From positions 2,046,001-2,110,000 of the forward strand of contig NZ_CP088261.1 of NCBI RefSeq assembly GCF_021117345.1: a DNA stretch of 64,000 nucleotides, in the 5' to 3' direction. The position numbers were made by a program, and so were the translations under genes. The DNA comes from Microbacterium sp. cx-55 (GTDB taxonomy: Bacteria; Actinomycetota; Actinomycetes; Actinomycetales; Microbacteriaceae). The notes below the pieces were generated by a model, which did no database searches, was not told where the DNA came from, and saw only the letters and a program-made list of their open reading frames with translations. Positions 51,181 to 60,755 of the stretch are shown here, in pieces; position 1 is the first letter of the stretch; each line of letters opens with the position of its first letter.

Positions 51181-54100
51181 GGCGCACTCACCGGGGGGAC
51201 CGTGTGGATGCGGCACAGCCCGTGGCCGAAATCATCGCGGCAATGATCTTCGTAGGGGGCCCGGAACGTGCGCCCGGACATCACCCGGGCCGCGTCGTCG
51301 AGGCGCGCGAGGAATGCTGCTCTCCCCTGCTCGTCGAGCGGGGGTTGCGTGGGCGTCGTGTAATCGTGCTTCGTTCCCGGCTGCAGAACGAGCAGCTTCG
51401 CCCCCGCCGTCTGCCGCTCGCCCGCGTCGGGTACCGCGCCCGCGGCGACGGCGACCTGGTACGCGGCCAGCTGCGGATGCTCGGCCACCTTGGCGTCGGT
51501 GTGCGGCACACTCTTTCCGGTCTTCAGATCGACGATCACCACGCGGTCATCCGCCGTCGCCTCCACGCGGTCGATCGTCCCCGACAGCACGAGGGGAAGG
51601 GCCTGGTCATCGTCCGGGAACGGCAGTTCGACCTCGAATCGCGATTCCGCGCCCAGCAGCCGACCGCCCTGCGCCTCGAACTCGCGGAGATAGCGCGACA
51701 ACCGCCGCACGAGGTCCTGCGCGCGGGCGCGCTCAGCGCGCTCGCGCCACGGAGCATCGAACTCGAGCTCGCTCCACCGCGCGGCAACGGCCGCCCAGAG
51801 CGAATCGGCATCCGGCTCGGCGGTTTCGAGCGCATGGTGCAGAAGCGTGCCGAGCCCCGCGGTCATCGTGCCCGGGTCTCCCCCGAGGTCACCGATCACC
51901 CAGTCGAGTTGGCACTGCTCCAACGCCTCCACGCGCGATGGCGACACGCGCACGCTCTCGGCCCGCGGGTCGTGGAGCGGCGCGGTCGATGTCGGCGGAG
52001 CCACGCCGTACCAGGTCGTCGGCGCGGCACCCGGAACCCGGGCGTCCGCCAGCAGGGCGAGCTGCGCGGCGGCATGCGCGCGCTGGCCCGGGGTGCTGCT
52101 CGCCGTGACGAGCGTGCGACGGTGCGCGGCGGTCAGCCCCCGGAGCGACAGGGGATGCACGACGGGCGCCGGGGCCGCATCCGGAAGCACCTCGAGAAAC
52201 GGGCTCGGCGCGTGGGCGTCATCGGCGACCGCGGTGACGATGACCCGGTTGTTCGCCCGCGAGAGCGCGCGGGCGAACAGCCGCAACTCGTCGTGGAGGA
52301 CCTCGCGGCGGCGGTCGAGCGCCGACGAAACGGGAGCGTCGGGACGCATGGCCTCCGCCAGACGCCACGCCTGCAAGAGCGTGCCGCGCAGGCGCGTGTT
52401 CGGCCAGACGCCGTCCTGCACCCCCGCGATCACGACGGTGTCGAACTCGAGGCCGAGCGCGGCGGTGGGCGTGAGGATCTGCACCCGTCGACGACCGCCC
52501 GGGGCGGAGAACAGGTCGTCTGCCACGTCGCTGTCGAGCACGCCGCGCAGGAACACCATCGGGCTCGCCACGCCGCCGTCCTCCGCGCGCTCGCCGAACC
52601 GTTTCGCCGCCTGGAACAGCGCGACGATCGCGTCGAGGTCGCGGCCGGCCTGCTCGGCCAGCGGGCCGTTGCCGCGCGCGGTCTGCGCCCAGGAGCGCTC
52701 GTGGCCGCTCCGCGACCACGCCGTCCACAGCAGCTGATGCGCGCTGGCGCCGCTCGCTAGTTCTGCGCGCAGCATTCCCAGGGTTTCCGCCACGCGCGCC
52801 GCGCGCAGCGCCTCGCGCGTGCCGAGCAGCACGAGCTCCGCGGGCTCCCGGAGCGCGGCGGCGAACAGCTCCCGCGCCGGGCGAGCACCTCCGGCCGCGA
52901 TCTCGGACTGCCGCAGGGCGCTCCGCAGCCGTCGCAGGTCGACGGGATCGAACCCCGCCGACAGCAGCGTCTCGACCGGATCCGATTCATCGTCGTCAGC
53001 AGCCGCGCACACGACGCTCACGAGACTTCGCACGCTCCCCCGGCGCCCGAGCGGCTCGGCGAGTCCGGGCGCGCGGGCGGGCACCTCGCGCGCCGACAGC
53101 TCTGCCTCCAGGGTCGCCACCTGCCGCGAATCGTGCGCGATCACCGCGCACCGCTCCCAGGCGACGGCGTCGTGCAGATGCCGCTCCCGCAGCACGCGGG
53201 CGATCGCGTCGTGCTCCTCGGTCACCGAGCGCGCGGTGAGTACTCGCACGGAGCCGTCATCGGCTGCGCCGCGCGGCGCAGAACGATGCGCCACGATTCC
53301 GGCGGCGCCGATCCGCTGCGTGACCGCGCGGACGACGTCGGCGTTGAAGGCCGTGCCCCGATGCACCGCACGGAGCACGATCGTCTCGCCGAGCGAACCC
53401 GCCAGCGCGGCGAAGTGCTCGGGTCGGGCGCCGCGGAACACCCCGGAGCCGAGGTCGGGGTCGCCGAACGCCATCACCCCGACGCCGCGCTCGTGCAGCG
53501 CCTCGAGGAGAGCCACCCCGCCCCGGGTGAGTTCCTGCGCGTCGTCGACCAGCACGGCGCCGAGACGGCGGACGGCCGCGAAGGCCGGATCGGCGTGGTC
53601 CAGTGTGCGCACCAGCGCCACCGCTTCGTCGGTGAGTCCGGCCGCATCGCGGTACGCCGTCCGGAGGTCGGCGCGGACGTCGTCATACTCGACCATGAAC
53701 TCCGCGAGCGCCGCCCACACCGGCACGCCGTGCCGCCGGGCGAGTTCGCTCAGATGGGCGGGAGAAAGCTGCAGGGCGACGCACTCCGCCAGAAACGCGC
53801 GGACTTCGCTCCGGAACGCACGAGACGAGCGCACGGAGGCACCGAAGCCGTCGGGCCAGAACGAGGGCGCACCCTCTGCGTCGTCGGCTTCGTGACCGCG
53901 GAGGAGATCGTGGATGATCTGATCGTCGTCGGCACCGGTGAGAAGTCGCGGCGCGGGGCGGCCGCGCTGGATCTCGTGGGCGCGCACGATCTCGAACGCC
54001 AACGACACCACGGACCGCGCCGGGGCCCCCGACCTCGCGCTCCCCATCGCGATCGACAGACGGTCTCGCAGGGCGGTCGCGGTCTGCCGGGTCGGCGTCA

Positions 54101-54302
54101 GCACGAGCACGGCGTCCGGGTCGATGCCTGCCCGAACGAGCGCCGCCGCGCGCTCGACGATGACCGTCGTCTTACCGCTGCCGGGCGCGCCGACGACGAG
54201 ACCGGATGCGGACGCCGGCCGCGCGAGCACAGCGGCCTGATCGTCGTCCCAGACCGGGTCGGTCGCCTCCGGCGCCGCCACGGAATCGCTCACCGCATCC
54301 AT
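51177..54302 (-). CDS. adnA: AdnA helicase-nuclease subunit
   Basis: A 1041-residue partner of AdnB. The motor has Walker A GAPGSGKTT (38-46) and a motif II VLVDDAQELTRGG (~258, with DDAQ in place of DEAQ). The RecB-type nuclease has VVIVDLKTGKSVPH (~921), and the C-terminus contains DHCRDDFGHGLCRIHT. Cysteines at EQCQLDW (~835) and in that segment could take part in an iron-sulphur staple as in AddB-type nucleases, but only three candidates are visible. The start is uncertain: ATG at 54302 is used, and the GTG at 54293 is an alternative. It is divergent from DUF3107. Confidence 0.9.
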   Translation of the reverse strand: MDAVSDSVAAPEATDPVWDDDQAAVLARPASASGLVVGAPGSGKTTVIVERAAALVRAGIDPDAVLVLTPTRQTATALRDRLSIAMGSARSGAPARSVVSLAFEIVRAHEIQRGRPAPRLLTGADDDQIIHDLLRGHEADDAEGAPSFWPDGFGASVRSSRAFRSEVRAFLAECVALQLSPAHLSELARRHGVPVWAALAEFMVEYDDVRADLRTAYRDAAGLTDEAVALVRTLDHADPAFAAVRRLGAVLVDDAQELTRGGVALLEALHERGVGVMAFGDPDLGSGVFRGARPEHFAALAGSLGETIVLRAVHRGTAFNADVVRAVTQRIGAAGIVAHRSAPRGAADDGSVRVLTARSVTEEHDAIARVLRERHLHDAVAWERCAVIAHDSRQVATLEAELSAREVPARAPGLAEPLGRRGSVRSLVSVVCAAADDDESDPVETLLSAGFDPVDLRRLRSALRQSEIAAGGARPARELFAAALREPAELVLLGTREALRAARVAETLGMLRAELASGASAHQLLWTAWSRSGHERSWAQTARGNGPLAEQAGRDLDAIVALFQAAKRFGERAEDGGVASPMVFLRGVLDSDVADDLFSAPGGRRRVQILTPTAALGLEFDTVVIAGVQDGVWPNTRLRGTLLQAWRLAEAMRPDAPVSSALDRRREVLHDELRLFARALSRANNRVIVTAVADDAHAPSPFLEVLPDAAPAPVVHPLSLRGLTAAHRRTLVTASSTPGQRAHAAAQLALLADARVPGAAPTTWYGVAPPTSTAPLHDPRAESVRVSPSRVEALEQCQLDWVIGDLGGDPGTMTAGLGTLLHHALETAEPDADSLWAAVAARWSELEFDAPWRERAERARAQDLVRRLSRYLREFEAQGGRLLGAESRFEVELPFPDDDQALPLVLSGTIDRVEATADDRVVIVDLKTGKSVPHTDAKVAEHPQLAAYQVAVAAGAVPDAGERQTAGAKLLVLQPGTKHDYTTPTQPPLDEQGRAAFLARLDDAARVMSGRTFRAPYEDHCRDDFGHGLCRIHTVPPVSAP

Positions 54303-54439
54303 CCCTGCAACGCTAACCCGGACCGCCGACACGCGTTCGCCCACAGCGTGCCGCCGAGGCCCCCCGGGGACGGACCGCGTCCGGTGAGGTGCCGTAGGCT
54401 CGAAAACGCCCCCAGAACCCCGACACGAGGAGCGCATCC

Positions 54440-54664
54440 GTGGAGATCCGCATCGGCATCGCGAACACCGGCCGCGAGCTCAACTTCGAGACCGCCCAGC
54501 CCGCCGAGGACGTGAAGAAGTCCATCGCCGAAGCACTCAACGAGAAGGCACCGTTCGTCAGCTTCACCGACGTGAAGGGCAACTCCTACCTGGTGCCCTC
54601 CGCCGCCCTGGCCTACATCGAACTCGGCACCGAAGAGACCCGCCGGGTCGGCTTCTTCGCCTGA
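54440..54664 (+). CDS. DUF3107 small protein
   Basis: A 74-residue conserved actinobacterial protein of unknown function. It begins MEIRIGIANTGRELNFET and ends with EETRRVGFFA, matching the DUF3107 family end to end. It starts at GTG with a GAGG Shine-Dalgarno region about ten bases upstream. In mycobacteria the homologue is also near the AdnAB/helicase region. It precedes a small membrane protein by four bases, so the two are probably one transcript. Confidence 0.88.
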   Translation: MEIRIGIANTGRELNFETAQPAEDVKKSIAEALNEKAPFVSFTDVKGNSYLVPSAALAYIELGTEETRRVGFFA

Positions 54665-54668
54665 GCAG

Positions 54669-54959
54669 ATGGACATCCTGCTCGCGTTCGTCTTCGGAGC
54701 AGCGCTCGGGGTGATCGCGCATGCGATCCTCCCGGGGCGAGAGCTCCGCGGCGCGGCGCTCGCGCCTATCGTGGGCGCCCTCGTCGGCGGCGCCGTCTGG
54801 CTCGCACTCACGTGGGCCGGACTCACGACGGATGACGTCGTCCTGTGGGCTGCGGCGCTGCTCGTCCCCGCGGTCGTGGTGGTCGTGGGAGTGGTCGCGC
54901 TGACCCGCATCCGACGCTCGCACGACGCCCGCGAGGCCGCGCGCCTCGGAATCGCCTGA
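54669..54959 (+). CDS. Small three-helix membrane protein of unknown function
   Basis: A 96-residue protein with three hydrophobic segments: about 2-20 (ILLAFVFGAALGVIAHAIL), 30-50 (APIVGALVGGAVWLALTW) and 58-80 (VVLWAAALLVPAVVVVVGV), and a charged C-terminal tail. The Gly pattern is somewhat like GlsB/YeaQ-type small stress membrane proteins, but the similarity is not strong. It starts four bases after the DUF3107 stop, with GAGCAG upstream. Confidence 0.65.
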   Translation: MDILLAFVFGAALGVIAHAILPGRELRGAALAPIVGALVGGAVWLALTWAGLTTDDVVLWAAALLVPAVVVVVGVVALTRIRRSHDAREAARLGIA

Positions 54960-54989
54960 CCGAGCCGCGCGCTTGGCGCTGCCGCCCGC

Positions 54990-55706
54990 TCAGGACGAGA
55001 GGTTCATGGCCTCCATGCGCCGCGCGTGCGCGGCCATGAGCTGGGTGAAGACCGGCTCCACGCGGTCATCCAACGGGACGCCGTCCGCGGTGCTCCGGAG
55101 GGCGGCGCGCGCGATGAGCAGGGTGTCGCCCACGAGGCGCCGACCCCACATCGCCAGGAGCGATGACCATTCCGGGTCTCCGGCGATGGTCTCGGTGATG
55201 ATCTCGACGATCGCCTGCCGGTCGTCCTTGCCGCCGAGCGTGCGTGCCACCCGGCGGCCGGTCTCGCCGTAGCCGCCGGAGAGCGCCAGGTAGAAGTCGT
55301 CGAGCATGCCCGCCGTGAGATGCACGGAGATCAGCGTCTCCTGCGGACGGATGCCGTGGGTCGCCGCGCGGAATGCGTCGAGCGGCTCGCGGAACGGCAG
55401 CATCAGCGCGGTCGGATCGTCTCCCCGTTCTCGGATGAGGGCGACCAGCTCTTCGTGCTTGCGAAGAGCGGCTCCTGCCGCGCGCGAGAGTGCCTCTTTC
55501 TGCGCGAGCTCGGGGGTCGAGGCGATCAACTCGCTGAGCGTCTCGAAGAAGCCGAGCTGCAGGTACGCGGCCTGGCCCAGGAAAATGTCGATGTCGGGCG
55601 CGAGCTCGGCGAAATCGACCCGCGTCGCACCGTCGAGCTCGCCACGCGAACGCAGCCGGAGCGCGCGATCGACAGGGGCACGCCGACGCCGGAACCATTC
55701 CCACAC
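54990..55706 (-). CDS. Ferritin-like fold-containing protein
   Basis: A 238-residue all-alpha protein resembling the actinobacterial ferritin-like family related to tRNA hydroxylases of the MiaE type. Segments that could bear di-iron ligands include LQLGFFETLSELIAS (~50) and LRKHEELVALIRERG (~80), plus a later helix with IVEIITETI (~167). The ligand set is not complete to my eye, so the metal role is inferred. It starts with GTG at 55706 and TAGGCT lies nine bases upstream. It is the neighbour of a DEAD-box helicase gene, as in mycobacteria. Confidence 0.7.
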   Translation of the reverse strand: MWEWFRRRRAPVDRALRLRSRGELDGATRVDFAELAPDIDIFLGQAAYLQLGFFETLSELIASTPELAQKEALSRAAGAALRKHEELVALIRERGDDPTALMLPFREPLDAFRAATHGIRPQETLISVHLTAGMLDDFYLALSGGYGETGRRVARTLGGKDDRQAIVEIITETIAGDPEWSSLLAMWGRRLVGDTLLIARAALRSTADGVPLDDRVEPVFTQLMAAHARRMEAMNLSS

Positions 55707-55800
55707 GCGTTACAGCCTACGGCTCGGGTATCGTGGGATCCGCCTCGGCGTCGGACCGAGGCCACCGCGCCTGGGACGAGAAGGGCGTGGACATTCCGCC

Positions 55801-55817
55801 GGCGGTCACGAACCGCC
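55801..55817 (+). repeat. Short hairpin in the DEAD-box helicase leader
   Basis: GGCGGT (55801-55806) and ACCGCC (55812-55817) form a small stem with the loop CACGA, 23 bases before the GTG start of the helicase gene. A structured leader would be compatible with self-regulation of an RNA helicase. The element is short and could be chance in GC-rich DNA. Confidence 0.25.
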
Positions 55818-55839
55818 ATCGACCAGACAGGTTCATATA

Positions 55840-57306
55840 GTGACGACCTTCGCCGAACTCGGCGTGGACCAGGACATCATCGACACCCTCGCCGCGCGCG
55901 GGATCGTGGATTCCTTCCCCATCCAGGAACAGACCATCCCCCTCTCCATGCCGGGCCAGGACATCATCGGCCAGGCCAAGACGGGCACCGGCAAGACCTT
56001 CGGCTTCGGCATCCCGGTCGTGCAGCGCCTCGGACCCAACCCGGAACCGGGCGTCAAGGCCCTCATCGTCGTCCCGACCCGCGAACTCGCGGTGCAGGTG
56101 TACGAAGACATGGACATGCTGACGTCCAACCGCTCCACGAGCGTCGTCGCCATCTACGGCGGCAAGGCCTACGAGGGCCAGATCGACCAGCTCAAGGCCG
56201 GCGCGCAGATCGTCGTCGGCACCCCCGGTCGCCTGATCGACCTGAACAACCAGCGACTCCTCGACCTGTCGAACGCGACCGAGGTCGTGCTCGATGAGGC
56301 CGACAAGATGCTCGACCTCGGCTTCCTCTCCGACATCGAGAAGATCTTCCAGAAGGTCGCCCCGGTGCGCCACACCCAGCTCTTCTCGGCGACCATGCCC
56401 GGCCCGATCGTGGCCCTGGCGCGGCGGTTCATGTCGAACCCGATCCACATCCGCGCCACGGACCCCGACGAGGGGCTCATGCAGGCGAACATCCGCCATC
56501 TCGTCTACCGCGCGCACTCGCTCGACAAGGACGAGGTCATCGCCCGCATCCTGCAGTCCGAGGGCCGGGGCAAGACCGTCGTCTTCACCCGCACGAAGCG
56601 CGCGGCGCAGAAGCTCGTCGACGAGCTGAACGACCGCGGCTTCAACGCCGGCGCCGTGCACGGCGACATGAGCCAGGAAGCGCGCGAGCGCTCGATGGCG
56701 GCATTCAAGGCCGGCAAGAAAGACATCCTGATCGCCACGGATGTCGCCGCTCGCGGTATCGACGTCGACGACGTGACCCACGTGATCAACCACACGATCC
56801 CCGACGACGAGAAGACCTACCTGCACCGCGCCGGCCGCACCGGCCGTGCGGGCAAGACGGGTATCGCCATCACGTTCGTCGACTGGGACGACATGCACAA
56901 GTGGGCGCTCATCAACCGCGCGCTGGACTTCGGCCAGCCGGAGCCGGTCGAGACCTACTCGTCCAGCCCGCACCTGTTCGAAGATCTCGACATCCCCGTC
57001 GGCACCAAGGGGCGGCTGCGGAAGCTCCCCGTCGTTCCGGCGACGGCATCCGTGCCGACGCTCGAGGGCGCCGCGGCCGGATCCGATGCCTCGCGTCGCC
57101 GTCGCCGTCGCCGCTCGGACGGCTCGGCCGCCGGTGAGCCGTCCGCGGCCGGCAGCAGCACGGCCACGAGCACGACGGAGACCGAGGGCCGCGGCACGCA
57201 CGACGGCGGAGGCTCCGAGCACCACGACGGCAACGCCGCACCGCGCCGGCGCCGTCGTCGTCGCGGTGGCTCCCGTCCCGAGGGCGGCGCACCGGCCGCA
57301 TCCTGA
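55840..57306 (+). CDS. DEAD-box RNA helicase (RhlE/CsdA type)
   Basis: A 488-residue helicase with the Q motif SFPIQEQTIP (~24), Walker A AKTGTGKT (~45), the DEAD box VLDEADKML (~150), SAT as FSATMP (~181), and motif VI HRAGRTGRAG (~328). The last ~110 residues are rich in Arg, Gly, Ser and Glu (RRRRRRRSDG and RRRRRRRGG), a tail used for RNA binding. It starts at GTG and no good Shine-Dalgarno is seen. It resembles M. tuberculosis RhlE and is involved in mRNA or ribosome remodelling, often in the cold. A shared terminator separates it from the PHP gene. Confidence 0.93.
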   Translation: MTTFAELGVDQDIIDTLAARGIVDSFPIQEQTIPLSMPGQDIIGQAKTGTGKTFGFGIPVVQRLGPNPEPGVKALIVVPTRELAVQVYEDMDMLTSNRSTSVVAIYGGKAYEGQIDQLKAGAQIVVGTPGRLIDLNNQRLLDLSNATEVVLDEADKMLDLGFLSDIEKIFQKVAPVRHTQLFSATMPGPIVALARRFMSNPIHIRATDPDEGLMQANIRHLVYRAHSLDKDEVIARILQSEGRGKTVVFTRTKRAAQKLVDELNDRGFNAGAVHGDMSQEARERSMAAFKAGKKDILIATDVAARGIDVDDVTHVINHTIPDDEKTYLHRAGRTGRAGKTGIAITFVDWDDMHKWALINRALDFGQPEPVETYSSSPHLFEDLDIPVGTKGRLRKLPVVPATASVPTLEGAAAGSDASRRRRRRRSDGSAAGEPSAAGSSTATSTTETEGRGTHDGGGSEHHDGNAAPRRRRRRRGGSRPEGGAPAAS

Positions 57307-57309
57307 TCC

Positions 57310-57346
57310 GAAGCGCCCCGTCATCACGCGATGACGGGGGCGCTTC
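57310..57346. terminator. Bidirectional terminator-like hairpin, helicase/PHP genes
   Basis: GAAGCGCCCCGTCATC (57310-57325) pairs with GATGACGGGGGCGCTTC (57330-57346) around the loop ACGC with one extra G on the right. It lies just after the DEAD-box stop and overlaps the last codons and stop of the convergent PHP gene. It is a strong, GC-rich stem without a T tract. Confidence 0.65.
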
Positions 57347-58190
57347 CGGTTCCGCGCTCGACGATCCGAGCGACCATCTCATCGCTCGTGGTGTTCTCAC
57401 CCGGGCGATTGGGCTTTCCGGCGCCGTGATAGTCGCTGGATCCGGTCACGATGAGGTCGTGCCGCCGCGCCAGGTCCCGGAGCACGCGTTTTCCGGCCTC
57501 GGTGTTCTCACGGTGGTCGATCTCGAAGCCGGCGAGGCCGAGACCGATCAACTCTTCGATGTACGGCAGCGGCATCATCCGGTCCCGGCCCGCCGGCGTC
57601 GGGTGCGCGATGATCGGCACTCCCCCGGCCGCGACGACCAGGCGGACGGCGGTCGCCGGATCGGGCGCGTAGTGCGGTTCGTAGTATCCCTCGCGAGGAT
57701 GCAGCACGCCGTCGAAGGCCGCACTCCGATCGGCGACGATTCCGCGCGCGACGAGCGCATCGGCGATGTGGGGCCGCCCGACGGTCGCATCACCGACGGT
57801 CTGTGCGACGACATCCGCCCACGTCAGGTCGTAATCGCGCGACAGGCTCGCCACGATCCGCTCCGCGCGACCGCGGCGGTCGTTCCGGATGCGGGCCGTC
57901 TCGGCGGCGAGGGCCGGATCGTCCGGGTCGAAGAGGTACGCGAGCAGGTGCACGCTGCGCCACGCGTGCTGGGAACTCAACTCCATGCCCGGGATCAGGG
58001 TCATCCCGAGTGACACCGCGGCGGGAGCGGCATCGGCCCAGCCCGCCGTCGTGTCGTGGTCGGTGAGGGCGACGGTGCGCAGTCCGAACGCGCGCGCCGA
58101 ACGCATCACGATCTCCGGAGGCTCCGTGCCGTCCGACCGCGACGAATGCAGGTGCAGGTCGGCCGGCCCATGGATCTGCCCGTTCGCCAT
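57324..58190 (-). CDS. PHP domain phosphoesterase
   Basis: A 288-residue PHP-superfamily metal-dependent phosphoesterase. It has ADLHLHSSRSDG (~10, first metal ligands), ALTDHDTTAGW (~42), GMELSS (~68), PIIAHPTPAG (~190), GFEIDH (~218) and GSSDYHGAGKPN (~250), so all the expected His/Asp ligand motifs are visible. Similar enzymes hydrolyse 3',5'-bisphosphonucleosides or trim 5' ends of nucleic acids. It starts with ATG and TACGCT lies six bases upstream. Confidence 0.92.
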   Translation of the reverse strand: MANGQIHGPADLHLHSSRSDGTEPPEIVMRSARAFGLRTVALTDHDTTAGWADAAPAAVSLGMTLIPGMELSSQHAWRSVHLLAYLFDPDDPALAAETARIRNDRRGRAERIVASLSRDYDLTWADVVAQTVGDATVGRPHIADALVARGIVADRSAAFDGVLHPREGYYEPHYAPDPATAVRLVVAAGGVPIIAHPTPAGRDRMMPLPYIEELIGLGLAGFEIDHRENTEAGKRVLRDLARRHDLIVTGSSDYHGAGKPNRPGENTTSDEMVARIVERGTGSAPVIA

Positions 58191-58270
58191 CCGTCGAGCG
58201 TACCGCGACGATCCTCGGGCACGACCGCCTCGGTCGGGCGATGCCCAGGTCGACTGCATAGGCTCGCAGG

Positions 58271-59290
58271 GTGCGCCGCCTCTTCGGAATCCTCGTGATC
58301 GTGCTGTGCGCGATCGGTGCCGCGGTCCTCACCTGGCCGGACTTCTTCCGCCTCGCACAAACGTATCCGCTCGCCCAGGTCATCTCCTTCCGAGTGCTCG
58401 TCGTCGCGGGCTTCGCCGTGCTCGTCGTCGTCTTCCTGCTGCTCGCGACGCTGCGCCCCGTTCGCCGGTTCGCACTCTCGCTCGCGGTGATCGCGCTCGC
58501 GGCCGCCGTCGCCGGCGGGGCGATCGTGGCCACCCGCGGAACCGGAACGCAAACGCTCCCGGAGAAGACGGCCGACAGCATCCGGGTCATGACCTGGAAC
58601 ACCGCGGGGGCCGCGACGTCGGCGGAGACGATCGCACAAACGGCCGTCGCGATGGGCGCCGACATCGTCTCGCTGCCCGAGACCACGATCGAGACAGGCG
58701 CACAGGTCGCCGTTGCGATGCGAGACCTCGGCCAGCCGATGTGGGCCCATCACACCGAGTACGGCACCGACGGCTGGGCCGCGGACTCGACCACGCTGCT
58801 GGTGTCTCCGAACCTCGGCACCTACTCGGTCATCGAGTCATCCCAGGACGGATCGAGCAACACGTCGACGGTCCCGAGCGCGGTCGCCATGCCGACGGAT
58901 GGCGACGGCCCCATCATCGTCGCCGCCCACGCGGTCGCTCCCCGCGAGGACGCGATGGACGATTGGCGGCACGACCTGCAGTGGCTTGCCGATCAGTGCG
59001 CCGACGACAACGTCATCATGGCCGGAGACTTCAACGCGACGATCGACCACATGGCCCGGCTCGGCGCGGACGGCGGCGTGCTCGGGCGGTGCCGCGACGC
59101 GGCGTCGCAGACCGGCAACGGCGCGGTCGGCACGTGGCCGACGCAGCTGCCCGCCCTGGCCGGCGCGCAGATCGACCATGTGCTCGCGACGCCCGATTGG
59201 ACGCCGACGGGCTCGGTGGTCCTGACCACGCTCGACGACGCCGGCAGCGACCATCGCCCGCTCGTGGTGCAACTCGAACGCACCGGCTGA
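58271..59290 (+). CDS. Membrane-anchored endonuclease/exonuclease/phosphatase family protein
   Basis: A 339-residue EEP-fold hydrolase. Three hydrophobic helices at the N-terminus (about 4-22, 40-60 and 67-88) tether it, and the catalytic domain is outside. Motifs are MTWNTAG (~112), SLPETTI (~137, metal-binding Glu), AGDFNATID (~253, the Asp-Asn pair), QIDHVLAT (~298) and SDHRPLVV (~327, the catalytic His). DNase, phosphodiesterase or lipase-type activity is possible. GTG start with TAGGCT (58259-58264) six bases upstream. It is divergent from the PHP gene, with about 80 bases between starts. Confidence 0.9.
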   Translation: MRRLFGILVIVLCAIGAAVLTWPDFFRLAQTYPLAQVISFRVLVVAGFAVLVVVFLLLATLRPVRRFALSLAVIALAAAVAGGAIVATRGTGTQTLPEKTADSIRVMTWNTAGAATSAETIAQTAVAMGADIVSLPETTIETGAQVAVAMRDLGQPMWAHHTEYGTDGWAADSTTLLVSPNLGTYSVIESSQDGSSNTSTVPSAVAMPTDGDGPIIVAAHAVAPREDAMDDWRHDLQWLADQCADDNVIMAGDFNATIDHMARLGADGGVLGRCRDAASQTGNGAVGTWPTQLPALAGAQIDHVLATPDWTPTGSVVLTTLDDAGSDHRPLVVQLERTG

Positions 59291-59321
59291 CGTCAGCCGC
59301 GTCCGGTGGGAGACTGGAGGC

Positions 59322-60740
59322 ATGGCAGATCCCACGGACATCCCCACGATCACGACGGCCGAGCCCGCACCCGCGCAGCCCTCGAACCGCAAGCAGCCGT
59401 TCCCGTCCGGATTCCTCCAGACGATCTCCGAAGGCTGGGCGCAGCGCCCCGAAGCCGTCGTGCCGCCGCGCATCGAGGCCGCGTACGCGGCACGCCGCCG
59501 CGATGCCCTCTCCGCCGTGTTCCCGGGCTCGCGACTGGTGATCCCGGCGGGCGACCTGAAGGTGCGCAGCAACGACACCGACTATCCGTTCCGTGCGCAC
59601 ACGGCGTTCGCGCACCTCACCGGTTGGGGCACGGATGCCGAGCCCGGCGCCGTGCTCGTCTTCGAACCCCGGCCCGGCGAGGGTCACGACGTCACCCTCT
59701 ATTTCCGCGAGCGCGCCGACCGCACGACCGCGGAGTTCTACAGTGACGCGAGCGTCGGCGAGTTCTGGATCGGACCGCGCCCGTCACTGGATGAGGTCGC
59801 CGCCGATCTCGGCATCGCGACGGCCCACATCGATGCGCTCGAGCGCGCCGACGACGACCGCGTCGTCGAGGAGGACGCGGACCTCGACCGGGTCGTCTCC
59901 GAGCTCCGACTCCTCAAGGACGACTACGAGATCGCGCAGCTGCAGCTCGCGGTCGATGTGACCGCATCCGGATTCGATGACATCGTGCGCGAACTGCCGC
60001 GGATCATCGCGCACCCGCGCGGTGAGCGGATCGTGGAGGGAGTCTTCCACCTGCGCGCACGAAGCGATGGCAACGGCGAGGGGTACGACACGATCGCCGC
60101 ATCCGGCGCGCACGCCTGCTACCTGCACTGGACGCGCAACGACGGCGCCGTTCGCCCGGGTGACCTGATGCTCGTCGACGCCGGCGTCGAGGTCGACAGC
60201 CTCTACACCGCCGACATCACCCGCACGATCCCGGTCGACGGTCGCTTCACCGACGTGCAGCGCCGCGTCTACGAAACGGTTCGCGAAGCGGCGGATGCGG
60301 CGTTCGCCGCGGCACGACCGGGAGTCCGGTTCCGCGAAGTGCACGCCGCGGCGATGGACGTCATCGCTCGCCGCGTCGCCGAATGGGGGCTCCTGCCGGT
60401 CACCGCCGAGGAAGCACTCGACGCCGACACGGGCGGGCAGCACCGGCGCTACATGGTGCACGGCACGAGCCATCACCTCGGGCTCGACGTTCACGACTGC
60501 GCTCAGGCGCGCCGGGAGATGTACTACGACGGTCTGCTCGAACCCGGAATGGTCTTCACGATCGAACCGGGCCTCTACTTCCAGGCCGACGACCTCACGG
60601 TCCCGGCCGAGTATCGCGGAATCGGCGTGCGCATCGAGGACGACATCCTCATGACCGCCGACGGCCCGGTCAATCTGTCTGCCGGCATCCCCCGCACGGC
60701 CGACGAGATCGAGGAGTGGGTCGCGCGCCTGCGCGCGTAG
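59322..60740 (+). CDS. pepP: Xaa-Pro aminopeptidase (aminopeptidase P)
   Basis: A 472-residue M24 metallopeptidase removing the N-terminal residue before proline. After a Pro/Thr-rich N-terminus (1-25) and an aminopeptidase P N-terminal domain (about 48-190), the pita-bread catalytic domain has metal ligands in LMLVDAGVEVDSLYTADIT (two Asp, ~290), SHHLGLDVHD (His, ~387), FTIEPGLY (Glu, ~410) and RIEDDIL (Glu, ~438). The start follows GGAGGC. It is followed by a GC hairpin and the convergent stress-protein gene. Confidence 0.94.
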   Translation: MADPTDIPTITTAEPAPAQPSNRKQPFPSGFLQTISEGWAQRPEAVVPPRIEAAYAARRRDALSAVFPGSRLVIPAGDLKVRSNDTDYPFRAHTAFAHLTGWGTDAEPGAVLVFEPRPGEGHDVTLYFRERADRTTAEFYSDASVGEFWIGPRPSLDEVAADLGIATAHIDALERADDDRVVEEDADLDRVVSELRLLKDDYEIAQLQLAVDVTASGFDDIVRELPRIIAHPRGERIVEGVFHLRARSDGNGEGYDTIAASGAHACYLHWTRNDGAVRPGDLMLVDAGVEVDSLYTADITRTIPVDGRFTDVQRRVYETVREAADAAFAAARPGVRFREVHAAAMDVIARRVAEWGLLPVTAEEALDADTGGQHRRYMVHGTSHHLGLDVHDCAQARREMYYDGLLEPGMVFTIEPGLYFQADDLTVPAEYRGIGVRIEDDILMTADGPVNLSAGIPRTADEIEEWVARLRA

Positions 60741-60755
60741 GTTCTGGGCCCGGTC

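Noticed and set aside
47950..51246. A very long open frame on the plus strand opposite adnB
   Set aside because: It is an antisense shadow caused by high GC at third codon positions. The encoded sequence is Arg/His/Glu-rich without motifs, and the minus strand encodes a complete AdnB.
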